A stretch of DNA of 64,000 bases from contig NZ_JAVRBG010000016.1 in assembly GCF_031845265.1 (NCBI RefSeq), forward strand, positions 1-64,000. The letters are read 5' to 3'. A model generated the notes under the pieces. The model saw only the letters and a program-made list of their open reading frames with translations, was not told the origin of the DNA and did no database searches. Of this stretch, positions 1-12,308 are shown piece after piece. The DNA is from Mesonia ostreae. GTDB taxonomy: Bacteria; Bacteroidota; Bacteroidia; Flavobacteriales; Flavobacteriaceae. A program made the position numbers and the translations under genes. Positions within the stretch are counted from its first letter, which is position 1, and the number at the start of each line of letters is the position of its first letter.

Positions 1-291
1 AAACTGAAATCGAAGTGAAATCTTAAAAATGCTTTTCGGTGGCTAAGTTATTTACAACAGCCTCGAAATTTCGGGGGTATCGAAGCCACAATCTCTTTGA
101 AGTAGTCGGAAAGCGAAACTGTAATCGAGTCAAAAAATAATTAGATGTATTTTCCAAATAAAGACTGGTGCACCCCCAAAGCTTCGGGAGTATCCCGCTG
201 CGTTAATCTAGTGTTACAATGTCCCAAGTCGCTTTACAATCGTATGGCCTATCTCTAAATCTACCTAGTCTAATCCTTAAAAAAAGGTCAT
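1..291. other. intergenic, no gene seen
   Basis: No open reading frame with coding character is visible here. Two short related stretches, TTTCGGGGGTATC near 69-81 and CTTCGGGAGTATC near 184-196, sit next to small palindromes around GAAATTTC and AAGCTT, and look like remnants of a dispersed intergenic repeat. Otherwise I see nothing that can be assigned. Confidence 0.5.
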
Positions 292-296
292 AAAAA

Positions 297-327
297 AAAC
301 CCTTCACTTAATCTAAGTAAAGGGTTT
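297..327 (-). terminator. rRNA operon terminator
   Basis: A 14-base stem (AAACCCTTTACTTA on the minus strand) closes around a 3-base loop. On the minus strand it is followed by TTTTTT, and it lies directly after the 5S gene, so it should end the rRNA transcript. Confidence 0.85.
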
Positions 328-334
328 ATAAAAA

Positions 335-442
<108 letters not shown>

Positions 443-559
443 ACTGGTGATAGGTGTTTGATTGTTATAGCAAACAGCCATCTAATAAGTTGACATATGG
501 AAAAAATAAAAAAGACTTCGAGATAATATACATAGCATTAGGAATTTACCTCCCCCAGT

Positions 560-3405
<2,846 letters not shown>

Positions 3406-3572
3406 TCTTTTACCTAAATTGCTCTTTACTATCTCTAGTAAATTAATTTAATATATTTATTTTCTGTGCTTATAAATAAGCTACAGAGTTCTCTCGTATT
3501 CTTTATTCTTTCAATATGTCAATGAACGTTCAATAATTAAAAATTAATAATTATCAATTCTTAATTAAAAAG

Positions 3573-3646
3573 TGGAGAATATCGGAGTCGAACCGATGAC
3601 CTCCTGCGTGCAAGGCAGGCGCTCTAGCCAGCTGAGCTAATCCCCC
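3573..3646 (-). tRNA. tRNA-Ala (anticodon TGC)
   Basis: The minus strand folds as a full cloverleaf: it starts GGGGGATTAGCTCAG, the anticodon stem CCTGC/GCAGG holds the loop CTTGCAC with anticodon TGC, and the T arm reads GGTTCGACTCC. CCA is not encoded. It sits in the 16S-23S spacer. Confidence 0.97.
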
Positions 3647-3803
3647 ATATACCAGTAGTTAGTACATAGTAGTTAGTAGTTAGACTATAACCACTACTCA
3701 ACTTCCAGAATTTCCTTTATAATCTTTATGAACTTTTTTAAGCAATAATTAATCTTTCATAATTATTAATTAAATTGTAGCCTTCTTCCTTTAACTACTT
3801 TCG

Positions 3804-3877
3804 TAGTCTCAGGCAGACTCGAACTGCCGACCTCTACATTATCAGTGTAGCGCTCTAACCAGCTGAGCTATGAGACT
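3804..3877 (-). tRNA. tRNA-Ile (anticodon GAT)
   Basis: The minus strand gives a cloverleaf with acceptor stem AGTCTCA/TGAGACT, anticodon stem CTACA/TGTAG with loop CTGATAA (anticodon GAT), and T arm with GTTCGAGTC. With tRNA-Ala it forms the classic Ile-Ala spacer pair. CCA is not encoded. Confidence 0.97.
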
Positions 3878-3984
3878 GCATTATCTTTAGTATATAAATT
3901 GACAGAATTAAGATCTTATAAAACTCTTTTAGAGTTCCGTAGTCGATTCTAGTATTGCGCGTGTACTTAAAAGTACTTGCTCTA

Positions 3985-5508
<1,524 letters not shown>

Positions 5509-5813
5509 TTGTTTCATTATAATTTTACAATACTATAACTAATCAACTGGAATTTTTAATTACCGAAATTTACATCTCAGTAAAGACTCAAAATTATTCT
5601 ATAAAATCTTAATCTTTATTCGTTTCTTTTTAAATAACTTGCGCTATTCTAAAGATACACTGTCAATTCAATACTTCAATGAACTTATTTAAAAGCTACT
5701 CTCATAACTTTTCTAGTTAAAATAAAAGGAATCGAACCTCTTCTTTTCTCGCCCATCCAAGGGATTTTAAATTTAATTTTTTTAAGAACTCTTAACACTT
5801 ATCGTGTTAGCGG
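5509..5813 (-). other. rRNA operon leader
   Basis: About 300 bases between the promoter closest to 16S and the 16S 5' end. No gene is seen. By position it should be the transcribed leader that pairs with the 16S 3' flank for RNase III processing and that carries antitermination signals; I did not fold it. Confidence 0.6.
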
Positions 5814-5816
5814 CTG

Positions 5817-5847
5817 CAAATGTAAAACGTTTTTTCTTTGTGGCAAA
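5817..5847 (-). promoter_or_regulatory. rRNA promoter nearest 16S
   Basis: On the minus strand TTTG (5844-5847) is followed by exactly 19 bases and then TACATTTG (5817-5824), a perfect Bacteroidota primary-sigma promoter (TTTG-N19-TAnnTTTG). It is followed by the GC-rich CAGCCGC, as expected of a stringently controlled discriminator. Confidence 0.85.
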
Positions 5848-5928
5848 ATAAAAATTGAAATAATTTTTATTTTTTTTCAGAAGCCAAAACTTTTTAAGAA
5901 CGCACCCAACTAATTCGCTAAGCGGACG

Positions 5929-5959
5929 CAAAACTAATACTTATTTTTACTATCACAAG
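5929..5959 (-). promoter_or_regulatory. second tandem rRNA promoter
   Basis: The minus strand shows TAGTTTTG (5929-5936), a perfect TAnnTTTG box, with a weak upstream box CTTG at about the right distance (5956-5959). It is followed by CGTCCGC, resembling the sequence downstream of the neighbouring promoter. Confidence 0.6.
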
Positions 5960-6043
5960 GCTTTTTTGAAAAAATATTTAAAACTTTTTTTTTCGAAAAA
6001 CAATCCGTAAATAATCAATGAACTACCGCGCCAAAGCGGGGTG

Positions 6044-6076
6044 CAAATATACAACCTTTTATTCCACTATAACAAA
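6044..6076 (-). promoter_or_regulatory. third, distal rRNA promoter
   Basis: The minus strand has TTTG (6073-6076), a 21-base spacer and TATATTTG (6044-6051), then CACCCCGC. Together with the two downstream boxes this makes a triple tandem promoter for the rRNA operon. Confidence 0.75.
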
Positions 6077-6218
6077 AGAAATTGTAAGTTTTTTTTGTAA
6101 ATTGTTCATGTTAGATTTAAAACGCTGGAAGTAAAGGAAATAATTTTATTAAAAAGAACAACGAATGAAATTACCTGTACAATATTTGTTCTACAAGACT
6201 TAAAAATAGTTAAACCTT

Positions 6219-6617
6219 ATGTGTATTATGGGTGATTTATTTACCTTTCCTCCTATGGAATACTTTACTTGGCACTTATACCTTATGAGCGGTATGTATA
6301 TTCTCGCTGGAACTCTTCACTTTATAAAACCCAAAACGTACCTAAGGATTATGCCTAGGTATTTACCAGTACACCTCAGTTTGGTTTATTTAAGTGGAGC
6401 AGCAGAAATTTTATTGGGTACTCTCCTTCTATTTAAAGATTATAAAGACTGGGCTATTTATGGTATTATATCTATGTTATTGGTATTTCTTTTAGTGCAT
6501 TTTTATATGTTAAGTTCAAAGAAAGCTGGAGCGGGTATTCCTAGATGGGCTTTAATATTAAGACTGCCGCTTCAATTTTTATTGATTTGGTGGGCTTATT
6601 TTTATTTGCAATATTAA
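6219..6617 (+). CDS. DoxX-like small membrane protein
   Basis: A 132-residue integral membrane protein with four likely membrane helices (about 18-36, 51-71, 77-97 and 108-130). The pattern GTLHFIKPKTYLRIMPRYLP followed by SGAAEILLG matches the DoxX-like family, whose role in most bacteria is unclear (some members are redox or sulfur-metabolism subunits). It stands alone, diverging from the rRNA promoters. A second ATG three codons in (6228) and another near residue 13 are possible starts. Family call is good, function open. Confidence 0.75.
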   Translation: MCIMGDLFTFPPMEYFTWHLYLMSGMYILAGTLHFIKPKTYLRIMPRYLPVHLSLVYLSGAAEILLGTLLLFKDYKDWAIYGIISMLLVFLLVHFYMLSSKKAGAGIPRWALILRLPLQFLLIWWAYFYLQY

Positions 6618-6798
6618 TACCATTTTGACTACTTATTCTCGCATATAATTTGTTTCATTTACGCCTAATTTTCATCAATAAATAAATCCGTAGTTAAAAC
6701 TATGCATTAATTTTTCGATTTCATCTAAACAAAAAATAATTCAAATTAAGAATACTACATTAAATAATTAAATTGATATAATTCCGTGACAACGTACT

Positions 6799-7377
6799 AT
6801 GATACCTCTATTTCTACCCGATGCCGATATTCATTATGAAAGCAATTTTCTAGAAGCATCTGAATGCGATTCTTTATTTGAAACCTTAAGAACTCAGGTT
6901 GATTGGCAGCAAGACGATATTAAAGTCTTTGGCAAAACTTACGCCCAACCCAGACTTACAGCTTTATTTGCTGAGAATAAAAAAACATATTCTTATTCTG
7001 GTATTAAAATGGAACCCAAATTATTTTCCGAAGAACTTTTAATCTTAAGAGATCGATTAAAGCGCATTACCGGAATTCATTTCACCACTTGTCTTTTGAA
7101 TTTATATCGAGACGGACAAGATAGTAATGGCTGGCACGCAGATAATGAAAAGGAGTTAGGATCTAATCCGCAGATAGCTTCTATTAGTATAGGTGCGCCA
7201 AGATTTTTTAAATTAAAACACAACAACTTAAAAGAAGAGAGACATAAAATTTTACTAGAAAACGGAAGTCTCTTGTTAATGAAAGGAACTACACAACATT
7301 ACTGGAAACACGAAATCCCAAAAACCAAAAAAAAAGTGGGAGAACGAATTAATTTAACCTTTAGAATTATAAAATGA
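6799..7377 (+). CDS. alkB: AlkB-like 2OG-Fe(II) dioxygenase
   Basis: 192 residues. AlkB-family enzymes use iron and 2-oxoglutarate to remove alkyl groups from DNA or RNA bases by oxidative dealkylation. The catalytic set is complete: HxD at H113/D115, the distal histidine H171 in the WKHEIP context, and the 2-oxoglutarate-binding RINLTFR motif (R183, R189), which closely resembles the ALKBH2/3 type. The length fits short bacterial AlkB proteins. The stop overlaps the start of the next gene by 4 bases (ATGA), so the two are probably translationally coupled. It acts in the cytoplasm; substrate preference cannot be read from the sequence. Confidence 0.9.
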   Translation: MIPLFLPDADIHYESNFLEASECDSLFETLRTQVDWQQDDIKVFGKTYAQPRLTALFAENKKTYSYSGIKMEPKLFSEELLILRDRLKRITGIHFTTCLLNLYRDGQDSNGWHADNEKELGSNPQIASISIGAPRFFKLKHNNLKEERHKILLENGSLLLMKGTTQHYWKHEIPKTKKKVGERINLTFRIIK

Positions 7378-7658
7378 ATATAGAAAAAGATTTTACGGAA
7401 AGAGAATTAGATAGAATTATAGAAATGGCTTGGGAAGATAGAACTCCCTTTGAAGCGATAGAATTTCAGTTTAAGGTCACCGAAGACGAGGTAATTAAAA
7501 TCATGCAACGCGAAATGAAAGCTTCTAGCTTTAGAATGTGGAGAGCTCGCGTACAGGGAAGAAAAACAAAACACGCTAAACTAAGACCTGAGGATACAAA
7601 GACTTTTAAGTCTAGCCGACAAAAGAGCATTTCTCAAAATAAAATTTCTAAGCGCTAA
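7374..7658 (+). CDS. TIGR03643/DUF2805 family protein
   Basis: 94 residues, basic, no signal or membrane segment. The N-terminal two thirds (IIEMAWEDRTPFEAIEFQF, then MKASSFRMWRARVQGRKTKH) matches the TIGR03643 (DUF2805) family, a small protein with a predicted helix-turn-helix-like fold and unknown function. The tail from about residue 72 is lysine- and serine-rich and probably disordered. It overlaps alkB by 4 bases, which suggests a role in nucleic-acid handling alongside the dioxygenase, but that is inference from position only. Confidence 0.8.
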   Translation: MNIEKDFTERELDRIIEMAWEDRTPFEAIEFQFKVTEDEVIKIMQREMKASSFRMWRARVQGRKTKHAKLRPEDTKTFKSSRQKSISQNKISKR

Positions 7659-7662
7659 TAAA

Positions 7663-7691
7663 AATCCCCCACAGTTATGCTGTGAGGGATT
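7663..7691. terminator. bidirectional terminator
   Basis: The stem AATCCCCCACAG / CTGTGAGGGATT has one mismatch and a five-base loop, and lies between the convergent DUF2805 and nuclease genes. There are A/T-rich flanks on both sides, but no long U run. Confidence 0.6.
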
Positions 7692-7744
7692 ATATAGTAG
7701 TAGTAATTGTAAATTTTTGCTTGGTTCAGCGAAACAATCATAGC

Positions 7745-8530
7745 CTAACCATATAATTCGTTCAAGATTTTGGCTAATCTAATGCCGCCTTTTTGCAATT
7801 GAATTTTTAATTGCGGAAACCAATCGTACATGTAACGGTATCCTAAATTTTTATTCTCTTCAACAGATTGATAAATAGATTCTGCCATAGTTCGTGACTC
7901 CAAAGCCCAAGTTTCAGCGTTTCCTTTGGCTATATCTTTAATCTCTGTTTTAGAAAGTTTTCGAGCGTGCGTAGATAATTCCGTAAAGCTCATATCGTAG
8001 CTATCAATCATATTAGAATCCCACACCCGATGTAAGTTCGAATCTTTCCCAAACCACTTTACATCTATATCATTTCCTCCTTTGTCATACGCGTGACCTA
8101 CGTGTAAAGGTTGGTGCAAATCACCTACTAAATGAATCAACATTTTTAGATAAAATTGCTTATCTCTACGCTCTGTATCTTCAGATTGTAATTTAGAAAT
8201 GCACTCTTCAATTCCCCAAACTGCATTCTCACCAAGCTCTTTCTCTACTTCTGCATAGGTTTTCCCAGAAGGAATGTTTACATAATGCCATTTATTATAA
8301 CCTCTAAAGGCTTTATCACTTTTAATTTCGTCTGCATACGTAGAAGCAATTGCGATGCTGTTACCATCCAATAACTTAGTAATTCTTTTTATGGCTTTCT
8401 TAGAAAGGTGTTTTTGCGCAATTTGTGCTGTAGACCGATGTCCATTCTGGCCCCAATCTTCGGTAGCCAATGCTTTTATAGAAGTTACACAAAACAACAA
8501 AAGCACACTTAAGGAGATAATTTTCTTCAA
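7745..8530 (-). CDS. secreted S1/P1-type nuclease
   Basis: 261 residues with a Sec signal peptide (about 1-22). S1/P1 enzymes are three-zinc nucleases cutting single-stranded DNA or RNA and 3'-phosphates outside the cytoplasm. All nine zinc ligands known from P1 nuclease can be placed: W26, H31, D67, H82, H133, D137, H143, H167 and D171, with spacings nearly identical to P1. In P1 the Trp is the mature N terminus; here cleavage after ALA would leave three residues before it, so trimming is possible. Likely used for nucleotide or phosphate scavenging. Single gene, diverging from the hydrolase-like gene at 8655. Confidence 0.92.
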   Translation of the reverse strand: MKKIISLSVLLLFCVTSIKALATEDWGQNGHRSTAQIAQKHLSKKAIKRITKLLDGNSIAIASTYADEIKSDKAFRGYNKWHYVNIPSGKTYAEVEKELGENAVWGIEECISKLQSEDTERRDKQFYLKMLIHLVGDLHQPLHVGHAYDKGGNDIDVKWFGKDSNLHRVWDSNMIDSYDMSFTELSTHARKLSKTEIKDIAKGNAETWALESRTMAESIYQSVEENKNLGYRYMYDWFPQLKIQLQKGGIRLAKILNELYG

Positions 8531-8654
8531 AACTTTTTTTCTGCAAAAGTAATAATTTACTTCAATTAAAAGTTTTTCTTTATCATAACTTCACCGCATT
8601 CATAAACAACATTCGGTTTAAAGTATCGTTCTTTATTCAAAGAAATTAAATGGT

Positions 8655-9584
8655 ATGAAAAAGTTCTATATTTTATTATTGATAGGTTTTGCTCAACTTT
8701 CAATGGCTCAAACCAAAATTGTTTCTCACGACATAAAGATAAATCAGTTTGTAGAAGGAACGCTGGTTACTCCTACCTCAGTTAATTCAAGTCCGTTAGC
8801 CATTATATTAAATGATGCGGGAGCTGTAGATCGTAACGGCAATGAGAGAACACAGATCAATAATGCTACAAAAAAACTAGCCGAAGCTTTAGCGCAAAAT
8901 GGAATTGCTACGTTTAGGTATGACAAGAGAATTTTTAGAGCTGAAAAATTAAAACTTAGAGAAAGAGATTTTAGATTTGACTTTTTTGTTGAAGATGCTA
9001 TCGCGTCTCTAAAATATTTTAAAAATAAAAATAAATTTTCTTCCCTATATATTATAGGCCGCGGTCAAGGTTCTTTGGTGGGAATGCTAGCGGCTCAAGA
9101 ATTAGCAGATGGTTTTATTAGCATTGGCGGAGTTGCAGAAAGCATTGATCAAATTATTATCGATCAAATTAAGAATCAGGCTCCTGGTTTAAGTGAAGAT
9201 GCGGTTCGCGCTTTCGCGGAATTAAAAGAACGCGGAAAAGTGTATAATTACAGCCCTGCATTAGAATCTATCTTGCGAAAAAACTTACAACCTTTTATGG
9301 CTTCTTGGATGGCATATTCTCCCGAAGAGGAAATCAAAAAGCTTAATATACCCGTACTTCTTCTGCATGGAGGGAAAGACTTACAAGCAAGTTTAGATAA
9401 TTTTGAGCAACTAAATAAAGTTAAACCCTCTGCTTCAAACAAGTTGATTGAAAATATGAATTACGTGTTAGTGGATGTTAAGGGACAAAATGATATGGTG
9501 AATCAAAAAACGTATTATAATAAAGATCTTGCTATTTCTCCAAAACTTATGGAGAGCATTCGTGCATTTATTCAACAAAAATAA
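8655..9584 (+). CDS. alpha/beta-hydrolase-fold protein, triad lost
   Basis: 309 residues with a signal peptide (about 1-18, SMA-QT). The overall pattern is that of exported alpha/beta hydrolases (DUF/dienelactone type): an early LNDAGAVDRNGNE loop, RYDKR, a nucleophile elbow, LLHGGKDLQ, and a C-terminal MN(H)VL segment. The catalytic residues are not there: the elbow reads IIGRGQGS, putting G137 where the family has Ser, and the expected His of the MNH motif is Y270; only D242 remains. It is therefore probably a non-catalytic pseudoenzyme, perhaps a binding protein. The frame is intact over the full length. Confidence 0.75.
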   Translation: MKKFYILLLIGFAQLSMAQTKIVSHDIKINQFVEGTLVTPTSVNSSPLAIILNDAGAVDRNGNERTQINNATKKLAEALAQNGIATFRYDKRIFRAEKLKLRERDFRFDFFVEDAIASLKYFKNKNKFSSLYIIGRGQGSLVGMLAAQELADGFISIGGVAESIDQIIIDQIKNQAPGLSEDAVRAFAELKERGKVYNYSPALESILRKNLQPFMASWMAYSPEEEIKKLNIPVLLLHGGKDLQASLDNFEQLNKVKPSASNKLIENMNYVLVDVKGQNDMVNQKTYYNKDLAISPKLMESIRAFIQQK

Positions 9585-9603
9585 GAAGTCTCTTGGTAAT
9601 TTA

Positions 9604-9633
9604 TTTGATGTTTTATTAAAGTAAGTATATTTA
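9604..9633 (+). promoter_or_regulatory. promoter for DUF819 gene
   Basis: TTTG (9604-9607), an 18-base spacer and TATATTTA (9626-9633, one mismatch to TAnnTTTG) lie just ahead of the start codon at 9652. Confidence 0.55.
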
Positions 9634-9651
9634 CCAAAAATTAACATTTTT

Positions 9652-10920
9652 ATGGAAAACGCACCTGTTTTTACAAACGATGCTATCGTCTTCGGAATTT
9701 TAATGCTCATCTTGGCTGCAGTATTTTACACTTCATCTGCCAAAACTGGATTTTGGAAAAGCTTTTACAAAGTAGTCCCCGCACTTTTAATGTGCTATTT
9801 ACTTCCAGCTATTTTCAATACGCTAGGAATTATAAGTGCCGAAGAATCTCAGCTTTATTTTGTTGCTAGTAGATATCTCCTTCCCGCATCCTTAGTTTTA
9901 ATGACCTTGAGCATTGACTTAAAAGCAATTTTTAATCTAGGCCCCAAAGCATTAATTATGTTTTTTACAGGAACTATTGGGATTGTGATTGGAGGTCCTT
10001 TGGCCATCTTATTAATCTCGGCCGTCTCTCCCGAAACCGTTGGTGGTTCTGGACCAGATGCGATTTGGAGAGGTTTAGCTACTCTTGCAGGAAGTTGGAT
10101 TGGTGGTGGCGCCAACCAAGCAGCCATGCTAGAAATATTCAAGTTTAATCCAGAGAAATATGGCGGAATGGTTTTCGTAGATATTGTAGTGGCTAATCTA
10201 TGGATGGCCGTAATTTTAATGGGAATTGCAAAAACCGAAAAAATTGACAAGTGGTTAAAAGCAGACTCTTCGGCTATAACTAAACTTAAAAATAAAGTTC
10301 AAGATTATACCGCTGGCATCAGTAGAACTCCAAGCCTAGCCGACTATATGATTATGTTAGGATTAGCTTTGGGAGCAGTAGGTTTTGCACATTGGGGAGC
10401 CGATGGGATTTCTGCTGGTTTATCTAATAATTTTGAGGTTTTTAACGACAAGTCTTCTGCCCTATCTTCCTTTACCTCTACTTTCTTTTGGATGATTACC
10501 ATCTCTACGCTTATTGGGATTATACTTTCTTTTACTAAAGCAAAAAAGTATGAAGGTGCAGGAGCGAGTAAAATAGGAAGCATTTTTATTTACATTCTAG
10601 TGGCTACTATTGGAATGAAAATGGATTTATTGATGATTTTTGAAAACCCAGGTCTTATCGCTATCGGTTTGGTTTGGATGACAATTCACGCTGGTTTACT
10701 GGTTGGAGTTGCCAAGCTTATTAAGGCTCCTTACTTTTTCTTGGCGGTAGGAAGCCAGGCAAATGTAGGAGGCGCTGCTTCTGCGCCCGTAGTTGCTGCT
10801 GCTTTTCATCCTTCTTTAGCTACGGTAGGCGTACTTTTGGCGGTGATGGGTTATGTGGTTGGTACTTGGGCTGCTTATCTTTGTGCAGTATTGATGGAAG
10901 TAGCTTCGGCTGGAGTTTAA
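9652..10920 (+). CDS. DUF819 family membrane carrier
   Basis: 422 residues, polytopic, with around ten to twelve hydrophobic segments from residue 12 to the C terminus and glycine-rich motifs such as GSWIGGGANQAAM and SQANVGGAASAPVVAAAFHP, both typical of DUF819 (YjcL-like) proteins. The two glycine-rich helix breaks, one in each half, suggest an inverted-repeat transporter fold. Substrate is unknown. Single gene with its own promoter; no terminator stands out downstream. Confidence 0.85.
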   Translation: MENAPVFTNDAIVFGILMLILAAVFYTSSAKTGFWKSFYKVVPALLMCYLLPAIFNTLGIISAEESQLYFVASRYLLPASLVLMTLSIDLKAIFNLGPKALIMFFTGTIGIVIGGPLAILLISAVSPETVGGSGPDAIWRGLATLAGSWIGGGANQAAMLEIFKFNPEKYGGMVFVDIVVANLWMAVILMGIAKTEKIDKWLKADSSAITKLKNKVQDYTAGISRTPSLADYMIMLGLALGAVGFAHWGADGISAGLSNNFEVFNDKSSALSSFTSTFFWMITISTLIGIILSFTKAKKYEGAGASKIGSIFIYILVATIGMKMDLLMIFENPGLIAIGLVWMTIHAGLLVGVAKLIKAPYFFLAVGSQANVGGAASAPVVAAAFHPSLATVGVLLAVMGYVVGTWAAYLCAVLMEVASAGV

Positions 10921-11045
10921 GAATGATTCTCTTCCACTAATATTTCATTGTAATCGATAGTTTAATTATTGAATCAGTATAAACTATAAAACCCAATTCA
11001 GAAGAAATTTTTAATTATTATTTCATCTTTCAAGTACTAAAATCC

Positions 11046-11077
11046 TTTGGTGGGATTCAATAAAAAAAGCATCTTTG
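11046..11077 (+). promoter_or_regulatory. promoter for DUF4369 gene
   Basis: TTTG (11046-11049), a 20-base spacer and CATCTTTG (11070-11077, first base off consensus) precede the ATG at 11097 by about 20 bases, leaving a very short leader. Confidence 0.5.
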
Positions 11078-11096
11078 CACCCAATTAAAAAAGAAA

Positions 11097-11828
11097 ATGA
11101 GAAAAATATTTATTGCCGCAGTTAGCTTATTGCTTATCGTTTCTTGTCAGACCAAAGAAACCAATTTTACGCTTACCGGAAACATTAAAGGACTTAAACA
11201 AGGTAAGCTTTATTTACAAAAAATAGAAGATACCTTGGTAGTGAATGTAGACTCTGTGGTTATTGATGGAGATGCGAACTATACGCTAGAAGCATTTTTA
11301 AAGGAGCCTGAAATTATGTTTCTTTACCTAGACAAATCAGACGGCGATAGAAATGATGATATTGTAGATTTCTTTGCGGAAGAAGGAGAAATGACCATTA
11401 ATTCTAGTCTAAATAATTTTGTAAGTGATGCTAAGATTACCGGATCTAAAAATCAGGTAGTTCTAGAAGAATACGAAGGCATTATCAAAAGATTTAGCGA
11501 GCAAAATTTAGATTTAGTCAAAGCCAGTTTTGATGCGGAAAAAGCTGGAGATCAAGAAAAAGTTTTAGCCGTGAATAAATCTTATGAAAATATACTAAAG
11601 AGAAAGTATTTGTATACCGTTAACTACGCGATTACACATAAAGACAAAGAAGCTTCGCCTTACATTATCATCACCGAGGCTTTTGATGCCAATGTAAAAT
11701 ATTTAGATACCGTTTATAATTCTTATGATAAGAAAGTTAGAAAATCTAAGTACGGGAAAGAATTAAAAGATTTAATCAAACAGCATCGTAAAATCTTAAA
11801 ATTAGACAAGAAGGTAAGTAAAAAATAA
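11097..11828 (+). CDS. DUF4369 lipoprotein
   Basis: 243 residues with a lipoprotein signal (lipobox IVSC, Cys17). Residues about 24-125 match DUF4369, the beta-rich domain (LTGNIKGLKQGKLYLQK...) that usually precedes a thioredoxin-like TlpA domain in Bacteroidota. Here the thioredoxin half is missing: residues 140-243 are helical and charged with no CxxC. It is a stand-alone version, probably an envelope lipoprotein of unknown function. The short-leader promoter ahead of it and the terminator about 140 bases downstream make it a single-gene unit. Confidence 0.8.
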   Translation: MRKIFIAAVSLLLIVSCQTKETNFTLTGNIKGLKQGKLYLQKIEDTLVVNVDSVVIDGDANYTLEAFLKEPEIMFLYLDKSDGDRNDDIVDFFAEEGEMTINSSLNNFVSDAKITGSKNQVVLEEYEGIIKRFSEQNLDLVKASFDAEKAGDQEKVLAVNKSYENILKRKYLYTVNYAITHKDKEASPYIIITEAFDANVKYLDTVYNSYDKKVRKSKYGKELKDLIKQHRKILKLDKKVSKK

Positions 11829-11870
11829 TTTTTTTAAGCTTGAGGGCAATTGAAGGTTTATGCAAAAACG

Positions 11871-11900
11871 TCTTGATTCCGCTCGACGTGACAATCAAGA
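11871..11900. repeat. short hairpin with repeat-like loop
   Basis: TCTTGATT and AATCAAGA form a perfect 8-bp stem around a loop containing CCGCTCGACGTGAC, a sequence style common in Bacteroidota intergenic repeats. No gene is present between 11829 and 12308. Confidence 0.4.
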
Positions 11901-11970
11901 ACCTCCGTAAATTAAACTCTCTGAAGGATTAAGTGAATATGTAGTGAAAACTTTTTCTTAACGGAAATAA

Positions 11971-11999
11971 AAAGCGTAAGCTCAAAAGGCTTGCGTTTT
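11971..11999 (+). terminator. rho-independent terminator
   Basis: AAAGCGTAAGC pairs with GCTTGCGTTTT (11 bp with two G-U pairs, seven-base loop) and runs into a T stretch. It is the first terminator after the DUF4369 gene. Confidence 0.65.
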
Positions 12000-12040
12000 T
12001 TTAATTCATAGTGCCTGATTGAAGTTCTAGATCTTGTTAA

Positions 12041-12168
12041 CTTGAACCCGTCCGCAGTGAATTCATTCTGAAGCGCTTATTTCTGGTTCTCGTAGTGATT
12101 TGTAAACTAATTTGGTGAGATTCTGAAATAAACCCGCCTGAATGGTACGGGCAGGTTTAGAATGAAAG
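12041..12168 (+). repeat. dispersed quasi-palindromic repeat, copy A
   Basis: This stretch aligns along its whole length with the reverse complement of 36176-36308. Shared blocks include AGTGAATTCA, GGTTCTC, GTGATTTG/CTGATTTG, GAGATTCTGAAATAAA, CCGCCTGAAT and GTACGGGCAG. The two ends are inverted relative to each other, so the RNA could fold into a long hairpin. No coding potential. Unlike copy B it has no terminal 18-bp inverted repeats. Confidence 0.75.
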
Positions 12169-12308
12169 TTGTTGATGCTTTTGAGTCGGTTCACTCTTCA
12201 AAATCAATAACTCTTAAATAGGAAACTATTACTAACTAGATAATAAAAGTTAAATCTATTATCTAAACAAGAAGCAATCTATTATCTTAGTCAGGCACAA
12301 CTCATTTT

